A stretch of 39,146 nucleotides of DNA, from contig CAYNWB010000021.1 in assembly GCA_964400785.1 (NCBI GenBank), positions 1-39,146 of the forward strand, written 5' to 3'. Positions 32,559 through 39,146 of the stretch are shown here, in pieces. The DNA comes from CAVQGZ01 sp964400785. GTDB lineage: Bacteria > Actinomycetota > Actinomycetes > Jiangellales > Jiangellaceae. The position numbers and the translations under genes were made by a program. The notes below the pieces were generated by a model. The model was not told the DNA's origin and did no database searches. It saw nothing but the letters and a program-made list of their open reading frames with translations. The first letter of the stretch is position 1; every line of letters begins with the position of its first letter.

Positions 32559-34586
32559 TCACGACGAGCCGGCCTTGTCGCGCTCGGCGAGGGAGGCCAG
32601 AAAGGCGTTGTACTGCTCGAGCTCGGGGTCGGTCTGCTTGCGGTCTCGGCGCCGCGACTCGCGCTCGTCCGAGCGGGCCCACTGCACGAGCAGGGCGATC
32701 AGCACGACCAGGGCCGGGATCTCACCGAATCCCCAGGTGATGCCGCCGGCGGTGCGCTGGTCGACCAGGGTGTCGGGCAGCCAGGCGATCTCGGAGCCGA
32801 GCAATGCGTAGTAGTCGCCGGCCACGAGTCGCGCCGACTCCATGAGGCCGACGCCGAAGAACGCGTGGAAGCCGGCCGCAGCCAGCACCATGACGATGCG
32901 GATGGGGTAGGGGGGCCGCCGGGGCAGGGGGTCGGTGCCGATCACGACCTCGTAGAACAGGTACCCGCCGAGCAAGAAGTGCAGGCCCATGAGCATGTGG
33001 CCGGTGTGGTTGAACATCGCGTACTCGAACAGCCCGCTGAAGTACACCATCGGGGCGGCGGTGACGAAGATCGCGAAGGCGACGATGGGGTGCGTGACGA
33101 ACCTGACGAACCGGCTGTGCAGCACGCCGAGAACCCGCTCGCGGGGCCCCAGCTGTCCCCGGCGGGCGGCCGGTGTGGCTCGCAGCACCAACGTGATCGG
33201 AGCGCCGAGCACGAGCAGCACCGGTACCAGCATGGCCATGGTCATGTGCTGCACCATGTGCACCGACAGCATGATCATGCCGTAGGTCATCACTCCGGAC
33301 AGGGTGATGAAAGCCAGGATGCCCGTGCCGAGCAGCCAGGCCACGGTACGGCCGACGGGCCAGCGGTCACCGCGTCGCCTCAGCCGCACCACCCCGCCGA
33401 GGTAGAGCACCGTCATCGCCAGGGTGATCAGGGCGAAGAGAGCGTCGGGGTACACCTCGGTCACGTACGAGCCCAACGTCGGGGCGCCGGGGGGAGCGAA
33501 GCCGAGCACCTCCCGCACGCGGCTGGCGTTCTCGATCACCTCCGGCACCGGCGGCTCTGTTCGGCTCAGGGCGACGGCCAGACCCATGGTGGCGGCCATG
33601 ACCACCACCTCGCCCGCTGCCAGGCGGGTGAAGGCGCGGGGACGCCCCGCGTCGAGGTCGCGCAGGGTGCGGTTGCGGTGCCGCGACCCGGCCCAGACCA
33701 GAAGCGCCAGCAGGGCGACCTTCGCCAGCAGCAACCGACCGTAGGCGGTGGAGAGCAGGTCGGACGGACCGTCCAGGCGAACGACGGCGTTGAGCACGCC
33801 GCTGGCACCGACGGCGACGACGGATGCCAGGGCGAGCGGGCTGAACGCATGGGCGGCGCGGGGCAGCTGGCTGGGCTGTCGCCGAGCGACGCCCGCGTAC
33901 CAGGTGAGGGCGACCAGGCCGCCCACCCACAACGAGATCGCGACGACGTGGACGATGAGGCTGACGGCGGCGGAGTGGTGGTAGTCCCCGGACGACGAGT
34001 GCCCGATCAGGGCCGGTGGCACCAGGGCCGAGACTGCCAGCACGAGCAGCGCCAGTGCCCCTGACGGGCGCAGAGTGAGCCGGGCCGCCGGCACCAGGGC
34101 AGCGGCCAGGATCACCACCACGGCGTAGGCCTGCCCCTGCTCGACGCTGAGGGTGAAGGTGGCCAGCGAGTTGCCACTCAGTGCCTGGCCCAGCGGCAGC
34201 CCGATGAGGTCGCTGAGCGTCAGCAGGTGCGTGGCCAGCGCAGCCAGGGCCCACACGCCGGCCCACACCGATGCCAGCCTGATGGCGCGCAGCGCGTCGG
34301 GGTGCAGCTCGTCGCGGCGGGCCGGCAGCAGCACGGCGAGCAGCACGAGGCCGACCGTGACCGCACCGGCCCCGTTGAGCACGAGCTTGGCGATCGGCAG
34401 GCCCCAGCGGGTGGCCGCGCCCGGATCGGGCAGCCCGGGCAGCACGAACCCGGCTGCTCCACCGCCGAGGGCCAGCGCGAGCGCCAGCGTGAGCACGGCG
34501 GCCCCGGCCGCCGCCAGTGCCCACGTCGACGTCGTCACGCCGGAGGCAGGTGTGGAGGACGGTCGTCGGGAGAGCGTGGTGGACAT
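32559..34586 (-). CDS. CopD / cytochrome c oxidase assembly (CtaG-like) fusion membrane protein
   Basis: 675 residues from the ATG at 34586, one base after the copC stop. About 16 membrane segments. The N-terminal half is a CopD-type copper resistance/import domain (HSSSGDYHHSAAVSLIVHVVAISLWVGGL with conserved histidines, VGASGVLNAVVRL). The C-terminal half is a caa3_CtaG domain (SVHMVQHMTMAMLVPVLLVLGAP, FNHTGHMLMGLHFLLGGYLF) rich in membrane His and Met. Such fusions are common in actinobacteria and are thought to bring copper across the membrane for the CuA/CuB sites of cytochrome oxidase. The C-terminal tail is charged and cytoplasmic. Works with CopC. Confidence 0.92.
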   Translation of the reverse strand: MSTTLSRRPSSTPASGVTTSTWALAAAGAAVLTLALALALGGGAAGFVLPGLPDPGAATRWGLPIAKLVLNGAGAVTVGLVLLAVLLPARRDELHPDALRAIRLASVWAGVWALAALATHLLTLSDLIGLPLGQALSGNSLATFTLSVEQGQAYAVVVILAAALVPAARLTLRPSGALALLVLAVSALVPPALIGHSSSGDYHHSAAVSLIVHVVAISLWVGGLVALTWYAGVARRQPSQLPRAAHAFSPLALASVVAVGASGVLNAVVRLDGPSDLLSTAYGRLLLAKVALLALLVWAGSRHRNRTLRDLDAGRPRAFTRLAAGEVVVMAATMGLAVALSRTEPPVPEVIENASRVREVLGFAPPGAPTLGSYVTEVYPDALFALITLAMTVLYLGGVVRLRRRGDRWPVGRTVAWLLGTGILAFITLSGVMTYGMIMLSVHMVQHMTMAMLVPVLLVLGAPITLVLRATPAARRGQLGPRERVLGVLHSRFVRFVTHPIVAFAIFVTAAPMVYFSGLFEYAMFNHTGHMLMGLHFLLGGYLFYEVVIGTDPLPRRPPYPIRIVMVLAAAGFHAFFGVGLMESARLVAGDYYALLGSEIAWLPDTLVDQRTAGGITWGFGEIPALVVLIALLVQWARSDERESRRRDRKQTDPELEQYNAFLASLAERDKAGSS

Positions 34587-34587
34587 G

Positions 34588-35175
34588 TCAGGAGGTCGCA
34601 GAACTCCGCGAGCGTCGCCGGACGACTGCGAGACCGAGGGACGCGAGCACCGCCACCGCGGCAAGGCCGAGCCAGACCAGGGGGCTGACTCCGCCGTCCG
34701 ACGTGCTCTGCGAGGTCGCTGTGGTCGCAGTGGTGTCGGCTGCGGCGGTGCCTGCGGAGTCCGGGGACTCGCTCGTGGACTCGGCTGGTGCCGCCTCGTC
34801 CCCCTCGCCTTCGATCGAGAAGGTGACCGTGCCGCCGATGGGGTGGCCGTCCGAGGACACGACGCGGTACGAGATGGTGACCCCCGCGCCCGCAGGCAGG
34901 TCGGCCACGGCCTGGGTGACCACCGCCCCGTCGACGGTGGGGTCGCCCTGGGCGTAGCCGGTTCCGTCGGTGCCGACGACGGCGACCTGGGCGAACTGCT
35001 GCCCGATCGAGGTGTTGAACTCCAGCATCACCTCGGTCGGGGCTTCGGCGAGGGTCGCGCCCTGCTCCGGGCTCGACGAGACCAGGTAGTCGTGGGCGTG
35101 CGCCGGCGGAGCCAGGAGCAGGGCCGCCAGCAGAGCTGCCACGGCGCCGAGGCTTCGCAACGAGGCACGGCGCAT
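34588..35175 (-). CDS. copC: CopC-domain copper-binding protein, membrane-anchored
   Basis: 195 residues from the ATG at 35175, with TACCCT 6 bases upstream; the open frame beyond runs through tRNA genes and is not coding. A signal peptide (LGAVAALLAALLLAPPAHA) should be cut after Ala27, leaving His28 as the mature N-terminus, which is the usual first copper ligand. The CopC beta-barrel (~28-125) holds LVSSSPEQGATLAEAPTEV and VVSSDGHPIGG with the second His. A Thr/Ser/Asp-rich linker leads to a C-terminal membrane segment (~168-186) and basic tail. Delivers copper to the CopD/CtaG protein encoded next. Confidence 0.93.
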   Translation of the reverse strand: MRRASLRSLGAVAALLAALLLAPPAHAHDYLVSSSPEQGATLAEAPTEVMLEFNTSIGQQFAQVAVVGTDGTGYAQGDPTVDGAVVTQAVADLPAGAGVTISYRVVSSDGHPIGGTVTFSIEGEGDEAAPAESTSESPDSAGTAAADTTATTATSQSTSDGGVSPLVWLGLAAVAVLASLGLAVVRRRSRSSATS

Positions 35176-35181
35176 GACGCC

Positions 35182-35187
35182 AGGGTA
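35182..35187 (-). promoter_or_regulatory. Putative copC -10 element (TACCCT)
   Basis: On the minus strand TACCCT lies 6 bases before the copC ATG, in the 64 bp gap after tRNA-Asp, so copC can be expressed independently of the tRNAs. Confidence 0.45.
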
Positions 35188-35239
35188 CGCCGGGGTGGGC
35201 GGGCCCTGACGATCGAGAGGGGCAGCGAGGGTGGTGGAG

Positions 35240-35314
35240 CGGTCCTGACGGGACTTGAACCCGCGACCTCCGCCTTGACAGGGCGGCGAGCACTCCGAGC
35301 TGCTCCACAGGACC
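35240..35314 (-). tRNA. tRNA-Asp (GTC)
   Basis: Minus-strand cloverleaf: acceptor GGTCCTG/CAGGACC with discriminator G, anticodon stem and loop GCCGCC CTGTCAA GGCGG (anticodon GTC), T-arm GCGGGTTCAAGTCCCGT. No encoded CCA (CTC follows). About 20 bases downstream of tRNA-Glu. Confidence 0.95.
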
Positions 35315-35334
35315 TTGCGTGTTGCCGGTGTTGC

Positions 35335-35410
35335 TGGTGCCCCCAACGGGATTCGAACCCGCGCTGCCGCCTTGAAAGGGCGGAGTCCTAGGCCGCTAGA
35401 CGATGGGGAC
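35335..35410 (-). tRNA. tRNA-Glu (TTC)
   Basis: Minus-strand cloverleaf: acceptor GTCCCCA/TGGGGGC (one G-U pair), D-arm GTCTAGCGGCCTAGGAC, anticodon loop CTTTCAA (anticodon TTC), T-arm GCGGGTTCGAATCCCGT. CCA seems encoded at 35335-35337. First of a tRNA-Glu to tRNA-Asp pair. Confidence 0.96.
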
Positions 35411-35516
35411 TGCTTGCGTCGCGCACGCCTTGCCGCATGGCTCGATCCGCTGAGGACCTGGACGACGAGTGTACGGGTCGCCGCCGGTTCCCCCAAAACC
35501 GGTCCCCGCTCCCGGC

Positions 35517-35597
35517 GAAATGATCACGTTCGGTACGCCTGCGGGTGGTTCGCGAGGCCAATTCCCCGTGCAAAGCGCCCATACACCGTGGGAAGGG
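35517..35597 (+). repeat. REP-like palindromic repeat, copy C (forward, decayed)
   Basis: Shares AATGATCACGTTCGGTACG, the central GGGTGGTT/AAGCGCCC arms (35533-35540, 35573-35580; imperfect), the AATTCCCCGTGCAAAGC core and the AAGGGGG tail with the copies at 3937 and 5185. The inner stem is largely lost. Lies between the tRNA-Glu gene and the metallopeptidase gene. Confidence 0.8.
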
Positions 35598-35641
35598 GGC
35601 GCCAAGCGGACGGGAGGCCTTCGCCCAGGGAGAATCGGCGC

Positions 35642-35989
35642 ATGGTCGACGTCGACGAGGCCGAGTTCGAGCGCCTGGTGTCCGAGGCGCTCGACTCCAT
35701 CCCGCCCGAGCTGGGCCGCCTGATGAGCAACGTCGCGGTGCTGGTCGCGGACGAGGCCCCCCCGGGGGAGCAGCTGCTCGGGCTCTACGAGGGCATCCCC
35801 CTGACCGAGCGGGACGGCTGGTACGCCGGAGTGCTGCCCGACACGATCACGATCTACCGGCTGCCGATCCTGCGCATCTGTGACAGCGAGCAGGACGTGG
35901 TGGACGAGGTTCGCACGACGGTGATCCACGAGGTGGCCCATCACTTCGGCATCGACGACGACGCCCTGGACGAGCTGGGCTGGGCCTGA
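35642..35989 (+). CDS. Small zincin-like metallopeptidase family protein
   Basis: 115 residues from the ATG at 35642, preceded by GGGAGA. The motif HEVAHHFGIDD at residues 96-106 is an HExxH zinc site (His96, Glu97, His100) followed by the conserved GIxD of this minigluzincin-like (DUF1025/Zincin_1) family. The N-terminal half has VSEALDSIPPELGRLMSNVAVLV and LLGLYEGIPLTER, both typical. Most members are about 110-140 residues with no signal peptide; the substrate is unknown. The end of the gene is 2 bases from the stop of the convergent lipoprotein gene. Confidence 0.93.
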   Translation: MVDVDEAEFERLVSEALDSIPPELGRLMSNVAVLVADEAPPGEQLLGLYEGIPLTERDGWYAGVLPDTITIYRLPILRICDSEQDVVDEVRTTVIHEVAHHFGIDDDALDELGWA

Positions 35990-35991
35990 TC

Positions 35992-36603
35992 TCAGGGCAG
36001 CCGGGCCACCGCCGCCTGCATCGAGGCGGCCAGCGGGTCGCCCTCGTAGTTGGCGTCCTGCCCGTTGAGCGAGAACCCGACCATCGTCGTCGACGACCCG
36101 TGTGCCGTGACGCCGACGAAGTCGAACCACCCGCCGTCGGACGAGTCGTCCCGGGCGAACACCGTCCACGTCGACCCGCCGTCGAGCTCGCTGAGCATCG
36201 TCGCCTCGCACTCGTCGAGGGCCGCGACGTAGGCGTCCACAGCCGCGGCTGCCGCAGCGTCGTCGGGGTAGGACGACACGGCGCTCAGCCCCAGCATCGG
36301 CGGGGCCTGCGGGTCGCCGGACTCGCCCTCGGCCAGCGCCACGACGTAGGTGAACGTCCTCGCGAGCGTGACGGTCGCTCCCAGCGAGTCGGCGTCCGGC
36401 AACGCACAGGCACGCAGCACGTCGGCGTCGTCGGTGGCGACCCATGTGCCCGCGTTGTTCCAGGCCGGCATCTCGGTGGAGACGAGCAGCATCTCGTCGG
36501 TGATCGAGCTGTCGGCAGCCGAGCCCCCGCCGACCTCTCCGCTGGAGCAGGCCGACAGCAGCGCGGCTGCGAGGGCGACGGCAAGAATCGCGCGAGTCCT
36601 CAT
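35992..36603 (-). CDS. Lipoprotein of unknown function
   Basis: 203 residues from the ATG at 36603, chosen for a strong GGGAGG ribosome site and an immediate signal peptide. The hydrophobic core AILAVALAAALL ends in LSAC with lipidated Cys19. The mature domain is acidic, with two further cysteines (RACALP, DECEAT) that may pair, and ends with FVGVTAHGSSTTMVGFSLNGQDANYEGDP. The layout resembles extracellular sensor-like domains of actinobacterial lipoproteins, but I cannot assign a family. Probably monocistronic. Confidence 0.8.
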   Translation of the reverse strand: MRTRAILAVALAAALLSACSSGEVGGGSAADSSITDEMLLVSTEMPAWNNAGTWVATDDADVLRACALPDADSLGATVTLARTFTYVVALAEGESGDPQAPPMLGLSAVSSYPDDAAAAAAVDAYVAALDECEATMLSELDGGSTWTVFARDDSSDGGWFDFVGVTAHGSSTTMVGFSLNGQDANYEGDPLAASMQAAVARLP

Positions 36604-36707
36604 GGTGACCTCCCCCCTGAGGGTGCACCGTCGCCCGGCACGCGCACAGAGCAGAAGGACTCGAGGGTGAGGGGGAGCGTCGGACCGGGAGCGCCTCGCG
36701 GCGCGTG

Positions 36708-36722
36708 GCCGCTCGTAGCGGC
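36708..36722. terminator. Small GC-rich hairpin in the 36604-36834 gap
   Basis: GCCGCT (36708-36713) pairs with AGCGGC (36717-36722) over a 3-base loop. It could end minus-strand transcription from the tlpA-ccdA unit. No T tract. Nothing else recognisable in this 231 bp gap. Confidence 0.3.
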
Positions 36723-36834
36723 TAGTTGTGAGACCCGGGGGCTGCACCGGCCCGACGCCCAGCGAGGACCCCGAGGGGCTGTCGCCGCAACCACCGTATC
36801 TCGAAACGCCGCCGTCCGCAGCGCTCGTCCACCG

Positions 36835-37557
36835 TCAGCGCAAGGTGTCCGACCGCCACAGCCTGGCTGCGCGGGTCAGCTGCTCGGCCATCCGGACGTT
36901 GCCGGACGCCAACCGCGTCTGGCGTGCCGCCTCGGCGTCGTCGCCCGCATCGTCGGCGTCGTCGGCCAGGGAGAGTCGCCCGGCCCCGATCACCCGGCTG
37001 AAGGCGGCGGCTCGGTCGAGCGCCACGGCGAGGTCTCCGTCGAACACCGAGGTGAGCACGGCGTCACCGAGATCGGCCATCTCCGCCGGTCCCGGGGGCT
37101 CGGCCACGCCGGCGACGGCCGATGACACCTCGGCCCTCACCCGTCCGGCGCAGTAGACGCGGGCGGCCTCGTCCCCCGTACGCCGGACCCAGGTGCGCAG
37201 CAGGTAGAGCGCCCACAGCGTGCCGGGCAGCGAGTCGGCGGACGAGTGGCGCCAGAGGTCGGCCATGGCCTCGATCCCCATCTCGTCGGCCAATGCCACG
37301 AGCCGGGCCGTCAGCGCAGCGTCGTCCTCGGACCGTCCCAGGCGGACGACCGCCGCCGCGGTCTCGTGGGCGAGCACCGATCTCTCGGCGGGGTCGGACG
37401 TGCCCGTGAGCCCGTCGAACGACGGCCGGATCAAGGGACGCCGAGGCGGACGGATCGACTCGCCGTCCCGTCGCGACGGACGAGGAGGGCCACCCAGGTC
37501 GCCCTGGTCGCCCTTGTTGCCCTGGTCGCCAGGCTCGGGCGGGTCGGTCGACGTCAC
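36835..37557 (-). CDS. Hypothetical protein coupled to ccdA, with short collagen-like stretch
   Basis: 240 residues from a GTG at 37557 in a GTGA overlap with the ccdA stop; CACAAT lies 6 bases before it, inside the ccdA end, so it may also have its own promoter. Residues ~10-30 include five Gly-x-y triplets (GDQGNKGDQGDLGGP), then a basic Pro/Arg-rich segment. From about residue 60 it is an all-helical domain of unknown family, with several acidic helices and a single LYLLRTWVRR stretch. No membrane segment. Function unknown; position suggests a link with the thiol-redox operon. Confidence 0.75.
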   Translation of the reverse strand: MTSTDPPEPGDQGNKGDQGDLGGPPRPSRRDGESIRPPRRPLIRPSFDGLTGTSDPAERSVLAHETAAAVVRLGRSEDDAALTARLVALADEMGIEAMADLWRHSSADSLPGTLWALYLLRTWVRRTGDEAARVYCAGRVRAEVSSAVAGVAEPPGPAEMADLGDAVLTSVFDGDLAVALDRAAAFSRVIGAGRLSLADDADDAGDDAEAARQTRLASGNVRMAEQLTRAARLWRSDTLR

Positions 37558-38438
37558 CCGGCCATTGTGCGCGACGGCTCGACCTGGTCGCTGCGCCGAC
37601 GCCGACGCGACCACCACGTTGCCCCACCGGCTGCAACCGCGACCGCGCCCAGGATGGCGGCGAGCACCGCTGGGTTGGTGCCGGCGACCCAGTTCGCCAC
37701 GTTGGCCTGCACCGACGTGAACGCCCCCACGATCGGGTCGTCGGCCTGGGCCCCGCTGAAGACCTGGATCTCGTAGTAGCCGTAGTAGGCCACGTAGGCA
37801 CCGGCCAGCACGAGCAGGACGCCGGAGAACCGGGAGATGTACGGGGTGGCCTGGCGGAACCGGGCGACGAACCCCTTCTGCGCGAGCGCGACAGCGACGG
37901 CCAGCACGCCCACGACCAGCCCCATGCCGATGCCGTAGAGGACGAACACGCTGACTCCGCTGAGCACGCTCTGGCTGCGGAACGTGCTCGTCGTGATGGC
38001 GAGAAAGGGACCGATCGTGCACGACAGGCTGGCGACGGCGTACGCGACTCCGTACAGCACCATCGAGCGCAGGGTTCGCCCCGGAGCGGCTCCGGCCAAC
38101 TTGGGGGTGTTGAGCAGCAGCTCCCGTCCGGTCAGCAGGTAGACACCCAGCCCGACCAGGGCGACGCCGATCACGATGGTTGCCCATGGCAGGTACCGCT
38201 CGAGTGACAGGGCGAGCGGCACAGCAACCAGGCCGAAAGCGCCGAAGACGGCCACGAACCCGGTGGTCATCGCCGCCGACATCGTCAGGGCGCGGCCGAC
38301 GGCGCTCGACCGTGAGGTGTTCTGCCCACCCTGCGCAACGACGAGGGTCAGGTAGGCCGGCAGCAGGGCGAACCCGCACGGGTTCAGCGCGGCCACCATG
38401 CCGGCGGTCAGAGCGAGCAGGACGGGGACGTCGGTCAT
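37554..38438 (-). CDS. ccdA: CcdA/DsbD-family transmembrane thiol-disulfide transporter
   Basis: 294 residues with about six to seven membrane segments. Carries reducing equivalents from cytoplasmic thioredoxin to extracytoplasmic thioredoxin-like proteins through two membrane cysteines, here Cys21 in LNPCGFALLPAYL and Cys140 in SLSCTIGPFLAI. The extra C-terminal portion (after about residue 205) adds an extracytoplasmic loop and a last membrane segment followed by a basic tail. It is 12 bases downstream of the TlpA-like gene, its likely partner, and overlaps the next gene by GTGA. Confidence 0.95.
   Translation of the reverse strand: MTDVPVLLALTAGMVAALNPCGFALLPAYLTLVVAQGGQNTSRSSAVGRALTMSAAMTTGFVAVFGAFGLVAVPLALSLERYLPWATIVIGVALVGLGVYLLTGRELLLNTPKLAGAAPGRTLRSMVLYGVAYAVASLSCTIGPFLAITTSTFRSQSVLSGVSVFVLYGIGMGLVVGVLAVAVALAQKGFVARFRQATPYISRFSGVLLVLAGAYVAYYGYYEIQVFSGAQADDPIVGAFTSVQANVANWVAGTNPAVLAAILGAVAVAAGGATWWSRRRRRSDQVEPSRTMAG
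37564..37569 (-). promoter_or_regulatory. Putative internal -10 element (CACAAT)
   Basis: Read on the minus strand, CACAAT lies 6 bases before the GTG at 37557 and within the last codons of ccdA. Same sequence and spacing as before the gene at 290. Confidence 0.35.
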
Positions 38439-38450
38439 GGCCGGGTCGCC

Positions 38451-39065
38451 TCAGCCGTCGACCAGGGCTTGTGTGCGCTCGCGGAGCTCGGACTCGTCCA
38501 GCGGGCCCCGGACGATCTCGATGCTGCCGTCGTCGTCGACGAAGGCGAACGTCGTCTGGCTCGAGACGCCGAACCCGGTGTAGATCTCTCCTCCGGTGTC
38601 GGCGATGTGCGTGAGGCTCTCGGTGCCCGTGTCGCTCACGAACGCCTGCATGGCCGCGACGTCGGGGGACAGCCCTGCCACGCCGTAGAAGGTCGCCTGG
38701 CCCTCGAAGTCGCTCGCCACCGCCGGCAGGCTCGGCGCCTCGGCCCGACACACGGTGCACCAGGGCGCCCAGAAGTACAGCACCGAGTTCTGGCCCAGCA
38801 GGCTCGCCCCCTCGAAGGTTCCGCCGTCGACCGTCGGGGCGTCGAAGTCCAGCGCCGCCGGCACGGCGACGGGCTCGGCGGCCTGCGTGGGCTCGGCTGT
38901 CGGGGTGGGCTCGGACGTGGCGGTGGGCTCGGGGGTCGCCTGCGGCGTCTGCGACGCGGTCGCTGTGGGCGCGGCGACCGACTCGGCCTCGTCGCCGGAG
39001 GCTCCACATGCCGCCAGCACCAGGGCAGCGGAGGCGAGCGCGGAGGCTGCTATGACGCGGTTCAT
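38451..39065 (-). CDS. TlpA/ResA-like thioredoxin lipoprotein
   Basis: 204 residues from the ATG at 39065 with GGAG upstream. A signal peptide ends in the lipobox LAAC with Cys20, followed by a ~55-residue Thr/Pro/Glu/Ala-rich linker and then a thioredoxin fold (~75-204). The redox centre is Cys103 and Cys106 in FWAPWCTVCRAEAPSL; the cis-Pro region is less clear (VSSQTTFAFVDDDG, where Thr replaces Pro). It should sit outside the membrane, reduced by CcdA, and handle cysteines of cytochrome c or copper-site proteins. The lack of an evident cis-proline is unusual. Confidence 0.92.
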   Translation of the reverse strand: MNRVIAASALASAALVLAACGASGDEAESVAAPTATASQTPQATPEPTATSEPTPTAEPTQAAEPVAVPAALDFDAPTVDGGTFEGASLLGQNSVLYFWAPWCTVCRAEAPSLPAVASDFEGQATFYGVAGLSPDVAAMQAFVSDTGTESLTHIADTGGEIYTGFGVSSQTTFAFVDDDGSIEIVRGPLDESELRERTQALVDG

Positions 39066-39146
39066 GGGGTCTCCTTCGTCGGTCAGGGGTCGGAACCCAC
39101 CGTGAGGGCCTCCGATTCCCACACGACGGTCTCAGGTGCAGAGTTC

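Noticed and set aside
34588..35496. Extended copC reading frame of 302 codons
   Set aside because: The extra N-terminal part passes through the tRNA-Asp and tRNA-Glu genes; the ATG at 35175 begins a perfect signal peptide.
36835..39009. A 724-codon minus-strand open frame spanning tlpA and ccdA in another frame
   Set aside because: Only its last 240 codons (from the GTG at 37557) are coding; the earlier part overlaps the certain TlpA and CcdA genes and is Arg/Ala/Gly-rich noise.

Overview
The window is about 39 kb of high-G+C DNA with dense, short-spaced genes, many GTG starts, a BldC regulator, DUF3073, a mycothiol-type MDMPI/sterol-carrier protein and the small PurS/PurQ/PurL type of FGAM synthase. 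Together these point to a free-living actinomycete (Actinomycetota). I cannot fix the genus from the sequence alone.

The backbone is the de novo purine pathway, spread over seven transcription units: purA (2.6-3.9 kb), purD (8.7-10 kb), purB (11.9-13.3 kb), purC (14.3-15.3 kb), purS-purQ-purL (15.8-19 kb), purF (22.6-24.1 kb) and purM (29.5-30.6 kb). These cover the committed PurF step, PurD, PurL/Q/S, PurM, PurC, PurB and the AMP branch (PurA). PurN/T, PurE/K and PurH are not here. After purM comes DUF3073, valine dehydrogenase (vdh) and bldC, the order known from Streptomyces. A complete N-acetylglucosamine catabolic block (nagB, nagE, a sugar-phosphate mutarotase, nagA, and upstream a DUF3592 protein) sits between purF and purM.

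Other regions: two secreted or membrane-anchored proteins of unknown function and a renalase-like flavoprotein at the left; an AbiEi/DUF559 gene at 4.2-5.2 kb bracketed by inverted copies of an ~80 bp palindromic repeat; a divergent aminobutyraldehyde dehydrogenase / class III aminotransferase pair (amine catabolism); a DUF4253 protein; a SHOCT membrane protein; an M20 dipeptidase divergent from a YgjV-like membrane protein. The right part holds tRNA-Glu, tRNA-Asp and tRNA-Phe with a copC and copD/ctaG copper-handling pair lodged between Asp and Phe, a small zincin metallopeptidase, a lipoprotein, and a tlpA-ccdA redox-relay operon with a coupled protein of unknown function.

Two general signals stand out. 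First, most first genes of transcription units have a TANNNT-like -10 hexamer 6-8 nt before an ATG/GTG, the layout of leaderless transcripts, including nearly all purine units. Second, several intergenic dyad elements exist: a dispersed REP-like repeat (three copies, two in inverted orientation around the AbiEi gene), a 98 bp three-way-junction-like dyad after purB, and a 16 bp perfect bidirectional terminator after purC. No gene-free stretch exceeds 300 bp; the longest are 3910-4174 (terminator plus repeat), 35411-35641 (repeat) and 36604-36834 (only a small hairpin seen).
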